From contig JAWXTT010000002.1 of NCBI GenBank assembly GCA_044433325.1, positions 1-63,305 on the forward strand: a stretch of DNA of 63,305 nt, read 5' to 3'. The notes under the pieces were generated by a model. It was given only the letters and a program-made list of their open reading frames with translations, searched no databases and was not told the DNA's origin. Each line of letters opens with the position of its first letter. Position 1 is the stretch's first letter. The position numbers and the translations under genes are program-made. Source of the stretch: HGM05232 sp044433325 (GTDB lineage: Bacteria > Bacteroidota > Bacteroidia > Bacteroidales > Muribaculaceae). This document shows positions 26,594 through 34,799 of this stretch, piece by piece.

Positions 26594-27694
26594 TCATCTA
26601 TTTAATAAATCCTCAATCTTACTAATAATCATCTCTGGGGTAATATTGTTAAGACAAGCATAATCCCCATTCCGACACGGTTTATTGCCAAAAACTGAGC
26701 ATGGACGGCATGGCAAACTTAGTTGCACCGCGTTCCTCTCAGATTGTCGCCACCCCATAAATCCACAATATGGGTGAGTTGCTCCCCATACCGAAACTAC
26801 TGGCAAGCCTACCAATGATGACAGGTGCATATTAGCTGAATCCATTGATACCATAACATCAATATGACTTAATAGTGCTAATTCTACTGCTATGCTACTC
26901 TTTTTTTCAGCCATTGAGATTACATTCTCACATACATCGACCCATTCAGACAACACCCCTCGTTCATAGTCACCTGCCCCGAATAGGAATATCTTAACCC
27001 CACTCATTGTTGCAATCCCATCTACTACCTCTTTCATCTTATCTAGTGGGTAAATCTTCCCTTGATGTTTAGCAAATGGAGCTATTGCAATCCATCGCTC
27101 ATCAGATGATTTAGGTGCAGTTATCTGTTCAAATTCCTTTGCCTCAGCTTTTTCTCCACCGAAAACAGTTTCAAAAATCTCAACATATCTTAGTCCAAAG
27201 CGATGGAATACCTCGCGGTAACGTTCATGTGAGGATCGTAACTGGAACATACGCTTGCTCCATCCACGTGTTAACCTTCGCTTCCCTCTACGACCTTTAT
27301 TAATACGTCGCACCTTAGCCCCTGACAATAGGCTAAATAGCAACGATAGGATATGTGAGCGAAGGACGTCATGAAGATCAGCCACAGCATCAAATTTGTT
27401 GGTTGCTGATAAATCTTTATATAAACGATACATCCCCTTTATCCCCTTGTATTGATTACTAGTATCTATTCCAATAACTTTGAGATTAGCAGGTGGGTTA
27501 ACGAACAATGTTGACGCAAAACGTTGCGTCAACATTGTAAATTCGGTATCAGGATTAGAGTAACAGAACGAATATAGCATGGGGATACTTATAGCCACAT
27601 CCCCTAGAGCAGTAAAGCGAATTACTAATATATTCTTATACTTGCTACTGCCACCCTCGCTACTATTATTTTCGTATTCTCTATTTTTTGCCAT
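26594..27694 (-). CDS. Glycosyltransferase family 9 (heptosyltransferase-like)
   Basis: 366 residues from the ATG at 27694. GT9 enzymes add heptose or related sugars to the LPS core. Seen are the N-terminal ILVIRFTALGDVAISIPML, an IAPFAKHQGKIYP nucleotide-sugar region, and SMDSANMHLSSLVGLPVVSVWGATHP, the GT9 signature. A short cysteine group near the C-terminus (CRPCSVFGNKPC) is a feature of Bacteroidetes members. Nine residues encoded upstream in the same frame would run further into the DUF4254 gene; the chosen start overlaps that gene by 14 bases and gives the usual N-terminus. Confidence 0.9.
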   Translation of the reverse strand: MAKNREYENNSSEGGSSKYKNILVIRFTALGDVAISIPMLYSFCYSNPDTEFTMLTQRFASTLFVNPPANLKVIGIDTSNQYKGIKGMYRLYKDLSATNKFDAVADLHDVLRSHILSLLFSLLSGAKVRRINKGRRGKRRLTRGWSKRMFQLRSSHERYREVFHRFGLRYVEIFETVFGGEKAEAKEFEQITAPKSSDERWIAIAPFAKHQGKIYPLDKMKEVVDGIATMSGVKIFLFGAGDYERGVLSEWVDVCENVISMAEKKSSIAVELALLSHIDVMVSMDSANMHLSSLVGLPVVSVWGATHPYCGFMGWRQSERNAVQLSLPCRPCSVFGNKPCRNGDYACLNNITPEMIISKIEDLLNR

Positions 27695-28286
27695 AAAGCA
27701 CCGGATTTGTTGCCGGGTCATTGTACATCTTCATTTGACGATATACCTTCATATATTTTTCACCAGCCTCAATATCTGCTAATAGCTGTGCTATTGCAGT
27801 TGTTAGGTCTGAAAGTTGTTCTGTTAAGACTCCTAATTTATGTTTACATTTAGCCAAATGATCAGCTGATGCGTCAGTACGTTCAGCCTCCTGTTTCATG
27901 TGATAAATCTTCAATGCTAAGATTGACAGACGATCCATTGCCCACGCAGGAGATTCGGTATTGATAGTTGCCCCCTCTTTAGGAGTTACCTCGCTATACA
28001 ATTGGCGGAAATAGCTATCGATCTTCTCAACTAAATCAGTACGATCCTGATTAGATGCATCTATACGACGTTTTAGCTTAATAGCTGCAATAGGGTCAAT
28101 ATTTGGGTCACGGATAATATCCTCCAAATGCCATTGCACAGCATCAATCCAGTTCTTATCAAAAAGGTCAGCCTCAATGCTACCCTTGTCATACGGATTA
28201 GTTACTACTGCATCAACATCATCATTTTTATGATATATATTAGTTGTTTCCTCAAAAATCTTATAACTTTTCTCTACAAAATTCAT
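27681..28286 (-). CDS. DUF4254 family protein
   Basis: 201 residues, soluble and strongly helical (for example AIKLKRRIDASNQDRTDLVE and the C-terminal coiled segment KCKHKLGVLTEQLSDLTTAI). Matches DUF4254, a Bacteroidetes-restricted family usually next to a GT9 gene, as here with a 14-base overlap. Function unknown; a partner role for the glycosyltransferase is inferred from linkage. It is the first gene of the eight-gene operon, and its leader is interrupted by a mobile element ending 16 bases upstream of the ATG. Confidence 0.82.
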   Translation of the reverse strand: MNFVEKSYKIFEETTNIYHKNDDVDAVVTNPYDKGSIEADLFDKNWIDAVQWHLEDIIRDPNIDPIAAIKLKRRIDASNQDRTDLVEKIDSYFRQLYSEVTPKEGATINTESPAWAMDRLSILALKIYHMKQEAERTDASADHLAKCKHKLGVLTEQLSDLTTAIAQLLADIEAGEKYMKVYRQMKMYNDPATNPVLYGKK

Positions 28287-28301
28287 TACTATACAGATTA
28301 A

Positions 28302-28387
28302 GGGGAGTCCTAAAAACTGATTTACAGTTGCATTTCTCCCATTTGTAATTCGTTTTTATTTTTAAGGGTCAGTTTTTAGAACTCCCC
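28302..28387 (-). mobile_element. MITE-like element, family B (86 bp)
   Basis: Ends GGGGAGTCCTAAAAACTGA and TCAGTTTTTAGAACTCCCC pair over 19 bases with one mismatch, and TTAA is duplicated on both sides (28298-28301, 28388-28391). The terminal GGGGA-TTCTAA pattern is shared with family A, suggesting one transposase. It separates the presumed promoter of the eight-gene operon from its first gene. Fragments of the same family are at 9309, 16171, 42997 and 54598. Confidence 0.82.
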
Positions 28388-28400
28388 TTAATATTAATTA

Positions 28401-28408
28401 CAAACTTA
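28401..28408 (-). promoter_or_regulatory. Probable -7 element of the eight-gene envelope operon
   Basis: TAAGTTTG on the minus strand, upstream of the family B element. A CAAA (TTTG on the minus strand) is 25 bases away, too far for a good -33, so this promoter is only plausible. Confidence 0.35.
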
Positions 28409-28513
28409 CATAAAAAATCTGAGATAGTAACCACAAACCTCAAAATTCATCACATATTTAAGGTAGTTTGGAAATTAGCCTCATATAAAAAGCACATCCA
28501 CCCTCTCAATTTA

Positions 28514-28951
28514 TTATATAATTTCGATGGTGAATGAATCTTCATAGCCATATGGGAATGTGATGATTGATTCTGGTTTGCTGTTTTGTGGGTTCAATAA
28601 TATGTATTTGGTTGGAGTTTCTTTTCTATTTCCTCCTGTCACAAGCCATTCATTCCGATAGTATAATACTATATTTATGAATCTTTGAAGAGCGTCTGTA
28701 TTAAAATTACTGTAATTTATCGTAATTGTTGCAGTGTCTTTAGCTTCATTAAAGTTGCGGAGATAATAAAAATCCTCTATCCTTCTGTTGTAATTGCAAC
28801 TCATTTGGTTCTCTTCATCCCAATAGTTGAAATTAGCATACATAGGCTCAATACTTAACGGCTCATCATAACTGTTGATATAATTAAAAAGGAAAGTTAA
28901 TATTACGCAGCTAATCATTATTCTTTTCAGTCGTATCAATAATTTGTTCAT
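28514..28951 (-). CDS. Hypothetical exported or membrane-anchored protein
   Basis: 145 residues, not recognised. The N-terminus MNKLLIRLKRIMISCVILTF has a basic start and a hydrophobic stretch typical of a signal peptide or single anchor; the rest is polar and tyrosine/asparagine-rich. In the original arrangement its start overlapped the end of the gene now broken by a mobile element (28911-29513), so the two were translationally coupled. That pairing, and the low-GC codon use, would suit a toxin-immunity partner, but this is inference. A start at 28918 is also possible, because the coding A-T-G-A-T-T-A-G overlap sits exactly on the upstream stop. Confidence 0.55.
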   Translation of the reverse strand: MNKLLIRLKRIMISCVILTFLFNYINSYDEPLSIEPMYANFNYWDEENQMSCNYNRRIEDFYYLRNFNEAKDTATITINYSNFNTDALQRFINIVLYYRNEWLVTGGNRKETPTKYILLNPQNSKPESIITFPYGYEDSFTIEII

Positions 28952-29513
28952 CAGTATATATTATTTGTATCGCAAATGGTTTGCATCCAAAGCGGTGTTG
29001 TAACATAAAAAACGCCTCTAATCCCGGAAGAAAAACTTTAAAAGATCCAGAGTATGATTTTATGGGGACTTCTAATAATTGGTTTTATTCGATTATTTAT
29101 TTTGATGCTTTAGATTTGTATTTTTCAAAATGTGAGCGTAGCGGTGCCTACGGTGCATTTTGTAAAATGCGAAGATGAAGTATCAAAATAGAAAAGCGTT
29201 AAAATTCAATTTTTAGAAGTCCCCTTATATAAGTTTCAAGATATTTATATCTATTTTCAAGATATAAATATCTGTTCCCAAAAGAATTAAAATTATCCAT
29301 TTTATTTAAGTCACTATTAATTTCATCAAGTTTCACAGATTCTTCGTTACTTATTATTTCAATATCTTCCTTGTCTGAACCATACCAATCTAATATGTAT
29401 ATTTTTGATTTAACTTTATATGTTGTATCACTAATTTTAGTTAGTTGTATATCTGCTTTTATTTTCTGAATACCACCTAATAATGGGTAATAATCGTATT
29501 GAAAGACACTCAT
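28911..29513 (-). pseudogene. Hypothetical gene split by a family A element
   Basis: As it stands the frame from 29513 ends at 29199 with 104 residues, of which the last eight (RGLLKIEF) are encoded by the inserted repeat. Removing the element and one TTAT duplication (29060-29063 or 29225-29228) restores a continuous frame: after YKYLETYI it continues KSYSGSFKVFLPGLEAFFML and stops at 28911, about 144 residues in all. The restored protein is soluble, with DWYGSD and LQHRFGCKPF as notable segments; its family is not recognised. The ATG overlaps the TGA of the upstream frame (29510-29512), so a C-terminal toxin-like module spread over two frames is possible. Confidence 0.72.
29064..29224 (+). 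mobile_element. MITE-like element, family A, full length (161 bp)
   Basis: Identical to the 2995-3155 copy except at one base (TGCATTTTG instead of TGCATATTG). It is flanked by TTAT duplications at 29060-29063 and 29225-29228, and it interrupts the gene at 28911-29513. Confidence 0.9.
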
Positions 29514-30403
29514 TTTTTGCTAAAATTAAGGGCTCCATGATAAACGATACAATCTTTACCTACTTTAGAATTAATACTTTTAGTTAGATTTGATTCAAAC
29601 GATGTGGTGTCGGATTGATTTTCTAGGTTTTCCGCATCTCTGATAGATTCTTTAATTCGTTCTAAATATATCTTATTCATAAAATCTTTAAAGGTTGGAT
29701 TGTGTTTTAACTTTATTGAAGTGATACTATTTTCATCTAAAATTAAAGCTTTTAATTCCTTCCCATTATCATAAATTGTAGTTAGTCCCTCTCCTTTTAA
29801 AAACGCATTAGTTACTCTTTCATATAGATTGTCATCATCAGAAAGAGCAAAATCTAAAACCATCCTATATTTAGCCTCAGCAACATCCCTAATTATATAT
29901 GAACTATCCATAATTTGCCTTTTTGCGTATGAATCAGTTGTCAGATTACTTAATTCAATTTGTGAGTAGTTATGTGTATTTGTTGAGAACTCGTCAGATT
30001 GTAGAGCTCCATCTTCAACAGAAATATTAGTAGATTTGTTATTATAATTTCTTTCTTTATCTACTTTAAGTTCCCTCTTTAAGATTGTAGGAGTTACAAT
30101 ATTATCAGTTTTCTCTTTAATCTTCTCTAATTGAGAGGATTTACCGAATTTCAATAAGTCAACGTTCTCTTTTGAACTGTTGTTTGCAGGGGTAACTACT
30201 GAGGACGCTTCCTCTTTTATTTTAACGTTTGGGACGGTTATTTTATTGTTTGTTTCTATCTTTTGTTGGGTGTTTATCTTATCGGGTTCTTTTGGGGTTG
30301 CTATTATTTGCTCTGTTGAGGTTTTAATGGCTGGTTTAGACTCAGCTGATGCTCTTTCATAGAACTGCCATAAGTTGCTATTAGGGATGAATGGGTTCTC
30401 CAA
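29510..30403 (-). CDS. Hypothetical protein, probably lacking its true 5' end
   Basis: 297 residues from a TTG at 30403. The same frame stays open upstream to the rnhA stop codon (30536), encoding FFHSARVFGRSAREKP, but contains no ATG, so the true start appears lost. Residues 1-150 are low-complexity, rich in Lys, Thr, Ser and Asn; about 160-297 form a more compact domain (YIIRDVAEAKYRMVLDFALS, then GEGLTTIYDNGKELKALI, ending CIVYHGALNFSKK). A linker followed by a compact C-terminal domain is seen in secreted polymorphic toxins, but no known toxin is recognised. The stop overlaps the next start by ATGA across a run of six A. Confidence 0.5.
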   Translation of the reverse strand: MENPFIPNSNLWQFYERASAESKPAIKTSTEQIIATPKEPDKINTQQKIETNNKITVPNVKIKEEASSVVTPANNSSKENVDLLKFGKSSQLEKIKEKTDNIVTPTILKRELKVDKERNYNNKSTNISVEDGALQSDEFSTNTHNYSQIELSNLTTDSYAKRQIMDSSYIIRDVAEAKYRMVLDFALSDDDNLYERVTNAFLKGEGLTTIYDNGKELKALILDENSITSIKLKHNPTFKDFMNKIYLERIKESIRDAENLENQSDTTSFESNLTKSINSKVGKDCIVYHGALNFSKK

Positions 30404-30535
30404 CTTCGGGTTAATAGCAGATTCTACATCAATAGGTTTCGGGGTTTCGGATTTAGTGTAATTATCGGTGGGTTTCTCTCTTGCGCTTCTACCGAAGACT
30501 CTTGCGGAGTGAAAAAATGAGCGTAATTTGAATTG

Positions 30536-31174
30536 CTATTTGCGTCCAAAATCAGCAGGGACTTCACCCCATGCCTTGGTATCCCATTTAATAATTCTGT
30601 TGGTAGGGTTGTTGGTTTTTAGCCAAGCCTCAGCTCGTTTAACTAACATTGCCAGCTCTGAGTTTGGATCTAAATCAAGTTTGCTTTTACAACGTTTATC
30701 CCTAACCCATGCCATAGCAGTAATGCTATCGGTATAGATTGGCAGGTTTACCCCTTTCTGTTTAAGTAGTGCCAATCCATGCACTAATGCTAGAAACTCA
30801 CCAATATTATTAGTTCCATTAGGGAATGGTCCTTTATGGAAAATCTGCTCACCTGTTGGTGTCCATACACCACGATACTCCATAACGCCAGGATTACCAC
30901 TACATGCAGCATCAACGGCTATACTCTCCTTGATAATTTCAGCTATCGAATCGTAATTTTTTTGTTCGGCAGGTTTAGTGGCAATATTACGTAAAAGCTC
31001 CATTCCATCGCCATAATTTCGACGAAAGGCAGCTATTGCATCCCCCTTTGAGGTAAAACTTTTATACTTAGCATTAGGGTAATTCTCAACTTGTAATTTA
31101 CACTCCTCCCACGAATTGTAAACACCTGGAGCACGCCCTTCCCACACTACATACCACTTAATCTTAACAGCCAT
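30536..31174 (-). CDS. rnhA: Ribonuclease H1 with viroplasmin domain
   Basis: Cleaves RNA in RNA-DNA hybrids. The 212-residue product has an N-terminal viroplasmin/HBD-like domain (about 5-50: YVVWEGRAPGVYNSWEECK then YKSFTSKGDAIAAF) and a C-terminal RNase H domain with catalytic acids in VDAACSGNPG, NIGEFLALVHGLA, YTDSITAMAW and the final acidic region. This two-domain form is usual in Bacteroidetes. It diverges from aroK; a -7 element TACATTTG on the minus strand is at 31200-31207. Its last bases abut the truncated accessory gene. Confidence 0.95.
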   Translation of the reverse strand: MAVKIKWYVVWEGRAPGVYNSWEECKLQVENYPNAKYKSFTSKGDAIAAFRRNYGDGMELLRNIATKPAEQKNYDSIAEIIKESIAVDAACSGNPGVMEYRGVWTPTGEQIFHKGPFPNGTNNIGEFLALVHGLALLKQKGVNLPIYTDSITAMAWVRDKRCKSKLDLDPNSELAMLVKRAEAWLKTNNPTNRIIKWDTKAWGEVPADFGRK

Positions 31175-31199
31175 TTGAATAGTTTAGTTAATAGAATAA

Positions 31200-31228
31200 C
31201 AAATGTAGCGATTTTTTCATTAAATTTG
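31200..31228. promoter_or_regulatory. Divergent -7 elements for rnhA and aroK
   Basis: On the minus strand TACATTTG (31200-31207) reads toward rnhA; on the plus strand TAAATTTG (31221-31228) reads toward aroK. They are only 13 bases apart, so the two polymerases would compete. Neither has a good -33 element. Confidence 0.45.
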
Positions 31229-31269
31229 CCATCACATTAGTAAAAAACAGCAAAAAACGGATTTTCAAT

Positions 31270-31812
31270 ATGTCACCAATCTTCTTAATAGGATATATGT
31301 GCTCAGGTAAAAGCACCTTAGGACGAGTAGTAGCTGAGGCAATGGGTATGGAGTTTATTGACCTAGATTATTTTATTGAAAATAGATACCGCAAAACCAT
31401 TAGTGAGATTTTTGCAGAGAATGGTGAGGAGTATTTCCGTGAGCTTGAACGTAAAACGTTACATGAAGTGGCGGAATTTGAGGATACTATTATTGCTTGT
31501 GGAGGAGGCACACCATGTCACTTTGATAATATGGAGTTTATGAACAATGCTGGGATTACCATCTACCTAAATAGCTCTGTTGATAGTTTAAGCAAGCGTT
31601 TATGTGTGCCTATATCTAAAAGGAAACGTCCATTAATAGCTAAGATGACCGATTCAGAAGTCACACTGTTCCTAGCTAAAACTATTGCAACACGCTCACT
31701 CTATTATGAATTAAGTCAACTAACATTTGACACTAGCCATATAGATAATAGTGCAGAGGTGGGAAATAGCACCACTGAACTAACTAAACTAATAAACTCA
31801 AAGATTAAATAA
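31270..31812 (+). CDS. aroK: Shikimate kinase
   Basis: Phosphorylates shikimate at the 3-hydroxyl in the chorismate pathway. The 180-residue product has the Walker A loop GYMCSGKSTLGR, the shikimate-binding DLDYFIE and the GGGTPC loop (usually GGG), with RKRPLIA near the LID. Size is normal. The downstream PAP2 gene begins three bases after the stop. aroC lies 3.6 kb away, so the pathway genes are dispersed. Confidence 0.95.
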   Translation: MSPIFLIGYMCSGKSTLGRVVAEAMGMEFIDLDYFIENRYRKTISEIFAENGEEYFRELERKTLHEVAEFEDTIIACGGGTPCHFDNMEFMNNAGITIYLNSSVDSLSKRLCVPISKRKRPLIAKMTDSEVTLFLAKTIATRSLYYELSQLTFDTSHIDNSAEVGNSTTELTKLINSKIK

Positions 31813-31814
31813 TA

Positions 31815-32372
31815 ATGACTATATCTCCAACCATAGATTACGACTTAATGCTATCACTTAATGGTGATTTGGGTGCATTTATGGACAATTTTATGTGGTG
31901 CAGCTCATCAAAACTAGCTACTGTGCCTTTATCGCTCTTCGCCCTAATAGTTATCACACGCCGTTATGGATGGAAACAGCTATTGATAAGTGCTGTAATT
32001 ATTGGTTTGATGATATTGGTTGCTGACCAGACCTGCAATTTCTTTAAAGATAATGTTTCGCGTCTGCGCCCAACACGCACCCCTGAGTTAGAGGGATTGC
32101 TACACACCGTTAATGGCTATATGGGTGGAACATACGGAACAGTTTCAGCACACGCTGCCAACTCAATAGCTGTGCTAGGATTCTGTGCTTTGGTTGTCTC
32201 CAATCAGATATACACTCTGTTAACAGTGCTAACATGCATAGCAATATGTTACAGTCGTATCTATCTGGGCGTTCACTTCCCCCTAGATATAATGTGGGGA
32301 ACAATTTTAGGATGCACTATTGCCTACATAGCCTACCGAATCTTTAAAAGCTTCACTCCAAAAGCAAACTAG
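31815..32372 (+). CDS. PAP2-family membrane phosphatase
   Basis: 185 residues with about five hydrophobic helices. The phosphatase motifs are present: KDNVSRLRP (K-x6-RP), SAHAANS (S-x-H) and RIYLGVHFPLDI (R-x5-H-x3-D). Likely substrates are lipid phosphates such as undecaprenyl diphosphate or phosphatidylglycerol phosphate, which cannot be told apart here. Its TAG stop (32370-32372) is the first part of TAGAACTCCCC, the terminus of repeat family B, so an element end again defines the gene's 3' border. Confidence 0.92.
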   Translation: MTISPTIDYDLMLSLNGDLGAFMDNFMWCSSSKLATVPLSLFALIVITRRYGWKQLLISAVIIGLMILVADQTCNFFKDNVSRLRPTRTPELEGLLHTVNGYMGGTYGTVSAHAANSIAVLGFCALVVSNQIYTLLTVLTCIAICYSRIYLGVHFPLDIMWGTILGCTIAYIAYRIFKSFTPKAN

Positions 32373-32480
32373 AACTCCCCATAAATTGTTTCAGATTATT
32401 CCCAAGTTTAACTCTTGTTTTAGTAAAAAATAAGAAACCTCCTATAAAAGTCTGATAATTAGACTGATATAAGAGGTTTC

Positions 32481-32567
32481 TGGTACCCAGAGCCGGGATC
32501 GAACCGGCATGGAAGTGAATCCACTGGTGTTTGAGACCAGCGCGTCTACCAATTCCGCCATCTGGGC
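32481..32567 (-). tRNA. tRNA-Leu (CAA)
   Basis: An 87-base tRNA with encoded CCA. The acceptor GCCCAGA pairs with TCTGGGT; the anticodon loop CTCAAAC gives CAA, reading UUG. A long variable arm and TTCGATCC T-loop are present. Confidence 0.96.
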
Positions 32568-33034
32568 AAGGCAGGTGCAAAGGTAATGCTTTTTTTTTGT
32601 TTTCCAAATTTATTCCCTCTTTTTCGTTTTGCTTTGAGGGGAGGTTGTATTATGGTGGTTAGTTTTAATTTTTAACTATTATCAAAGTTTATTATGTTAT
32701 TGAGCATCTTTTGGTAAGTTGGGTTTTAACGTTTTAGCGGAGCTGAATGGATTTAATTGCAAAGTAATGGTTTGTTAACCGTTTCTTAATGATAATTACA
32801 AATAGCTATAAATCTTTACTTTATCTTCACATTTTGCCTGTGAATGTGCAACTGAAAATGTAATAAATATTAAAATTGAGTTTTGAATACGGATTTTTTT
32901 CTATAATTGGTGTTTAGTTAAAAATAAATGCGTATATTTGCACTCGGTTAACTAGGCGTACTAGGATAATCAGTGATTTTAAGAATAAACAGGAAATAAA
33001 ATAAGTATTAATTTTTTAAACATTAATCGCAAAA
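32568..33034 (+). promoter_or_regulatory. pckA upstream region
   Basis: A 467-base region without a gene. A -7 element TATATTTG is at 32933-32940, about 95 bases before the pckA ATG, so pckA has a long A/T-rich leader. No clear -33 is present at 19 bases. No repeat element, riboswitch or small frame was recognised in the rest. Confidence 0.5.
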
Positions 33035-34624
33035 ATGGCAAAGATTGATTTATCAAAATGTGGTCTTGTAGGTGATTTTGAAATTATCCACAACCCTTCT
33101 TACGAAAAACTTTTTCAAGATGAAATGTGTCCTTCAAACGAAGGCTTTGAAAGAGGAGTTTTAACTGACTTTGGTGCTGTTGCAGTTGACACTGGTAAAT
33201 TTACTGGTCGTTCACCTAAAGACCGTTACATCGTTATGGATGGAACTACTGAAGATACTATCTGGTGGGATGGTACTATTAACAAACCAGTTTCTACTGA
33301 AATTTGGGACGAACTTAAAGGTTTAACAACTGCTCACCTTTCTAACTCAAAGAAATTATATGTAGTTGATACATTCTGCGGAACTAATGAAAATACTCGT
33401 CTTAAAGTACGTTTCATTATGGAGGTTGCTTGGCAAGCTCACTTCGTGACTAATATGTTTATCCGTCCTTCATTATATGAACTAGAAAACTATGGTGAAC
33501 CTGATTTCACTGTAATGAACTCTTCTAAAATCGTTAACCCTAACTGGGAAAAGCACGGTTTGAACTCAGAAGTTTATGTTCTTTTCAACTTAACTGAACG
33601 TGTACAAATCATTGGTGGTTCTTGGTATGGTGGCGAAATGAAGAAAGGTATGTTTGCAATGCAAAACTACTACCTTCCATTACGTGGCGTAGCTTCAATG
33701 CACTGTTCAGCTAACGTAGGTGAAGAGGGTGATGTAGCTATCTTCTTCGGTCTTTCTGGTACAGGTAAAACTACTCTTTCTGCTGACCCTAAACGTTACC
33801 TTATCGGTGATGACGAACATGGTTGGGATGACAATGGTGTATTCAACTATGAAGGTGGATGTTATGCTAAGGTTATCGACCTTGCACAAGAGAAAGAACC
33901 AGATATCTGGCGCGCTATCCGTCGTGACGCTCTTCTTGAAAACGTTACTGTACGTGAAGATGGTACTGTTGACTTCGCTGATGGTTCTAAGACTGAGAAC
34001 ACTCGTGTTTCTTATCCTATCTACCACATTAGCAAAATCGTTCTTCCATCTAAGGCTGGTCACGCTAAGAAGATTATCTACTTATCAGCAGATGCTTTTG
34101 GTGTATTACCTCCAGTTTCTATCCTTGATGAAAACCAAGCTCAATATCACTTCTTATGTGGTTTCACATCTAAGTTAGCTGGTACTGAACGTGGTATCAC
34201 TGAACCAGTTCCTTCATTCTCTCCAGCATTTGGTGAAGCATTCTTATCATTACACCCAACAATGTATGCTAAGACTCTAGTTTCTAAAATGCACGAACAC
34301 AACGCTAAGGCTTACTTAGTAAACACAGGTTGGAACGGAACAGGCAAACGTATCTCTCTTAAAGATACTCGTGCTATCATTGATGCTATCATCGATGGTT
34401 CTATCGAATCAGCTGAAACAGTACAAGTGCCAATTATGAACTTAACAGCTCCTAAGGCTCTTGCTGGTGTTTCTGATATCCTTGACCCACGTTCAACTTA
34501 TGCTGACGTAACAGTTTGGGAAGAAAAAGCTAAGAAACTTGCTGCTATGTACATCAAGAACTTTGAACAATACTGCGACAACGACGCTGCTAAAGCTCTT
34601 ATCGCTTCAGGTCCTCAATTGTAA
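33035..34624 (+). CDS. pckA: Phosphoenolpyruvate carboxykinase (ATP)
   Basis: Interconverts oxaloacetate and PEP with ATP/ADP. In fermentative Bacteroidales it commonly runs in the CO2-fixing direction toward succinate. The 529-residue product has TGRSPKDRYIV, the P-loop FGLSGTGKTTLS, GDDEHGWDD metal/kinase motif and NTGWNGTGKR. Codon use is markedly different from neighbours, with many C-ending Phe, Tyr and Asn codons and CTT leucines, as expected for a highly expressed gene. A strong intrinsic terminator follows at 34693. Confidence 0.98.
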   Translation: MAKIDLSKCGLVGDFEIIHNPSYEKLFQDEMCPSNEGFERGVLTDFGAVAVDTGKFTGRSPKDRYIVMDGTTEDTIWWDGTINKPVSTEIWDELKGLTTAHLSNSKKLYVVDTFCGTNENTRLKVRFIMEVAWQAHFVTNMFIRPSLYELENYGEPDFTVMNSSKIVNPNWEKHGLNSEVYVLFNLTERVQIIGGSWYGGEMKKGMFAMQNYYLPLRGVASMHCSANVGEEGDVAIFFGLSGTGKTTLSADPKRYLIGDDEHGWDDNGVFNYEGGCYAKVIDLAQEKEPDIWRAIRRDALLENVTVREDGTVDFADGSKTENTRVSYPIYHISKIVLPSKAGHAKKIIYLSADAFGVLPPVSILDENQAQYHFLCGFTSKLAGTERGITEPVPSFSPAFGEAFLSLHPTMYAKTLVSKMHEHNAKAYLVNTGWNGTGKRISLKDTRAIIDAIIDGSIESAETVQVPIMNLTAPKALAGVSDILDPRSTYADVTVWEEKAKKLAAMYIKNFEQYCDNDAAKALIASGPQL

Positions 34625-34692
34625 TCAACAACAATTAGCTAGGGCGGTAAGTGTGTTAAACAGATAAACCTCTTAGTGAGGAATAAATTCCT

Positions 34693-34737
34693 AATATGGG
34701 TGGTGAACTTAATTGTTCATCACCCATATTTTTTTTG
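34693..34737 (+). terminator. Intrinsic terminator after pckA
   Basis: Arms AATATGGGTGGTGAAC and GTTCATCACCCATATT (one mismatch, hexanucleotide loop) followed by a T tract. Confidence 0.88.
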
Positions 34738-34799
34738 TATGTGAATTGTTAGGATTACATCTTTTTATGTTGTTAATTTGTAAATGTTATAAAAGATGT

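Noticed and set aside
28981..29178. Plus-strand frame across the 29064 element
   Set aside because: It is made largely of repeat sequence and runs against the interrupted minus-strand gene.
32568..32932. Small RNA or riboswitch upstream of pckA
   Set aside because: The region is A/T-rich without a convincing paired core or terminator; only the -7 element could be supported.
34713..34799. Longer ybaK frame from 34713
   Set aside because: The start falls inside the pckA terminator stem and adds residues foreign to YbaK.
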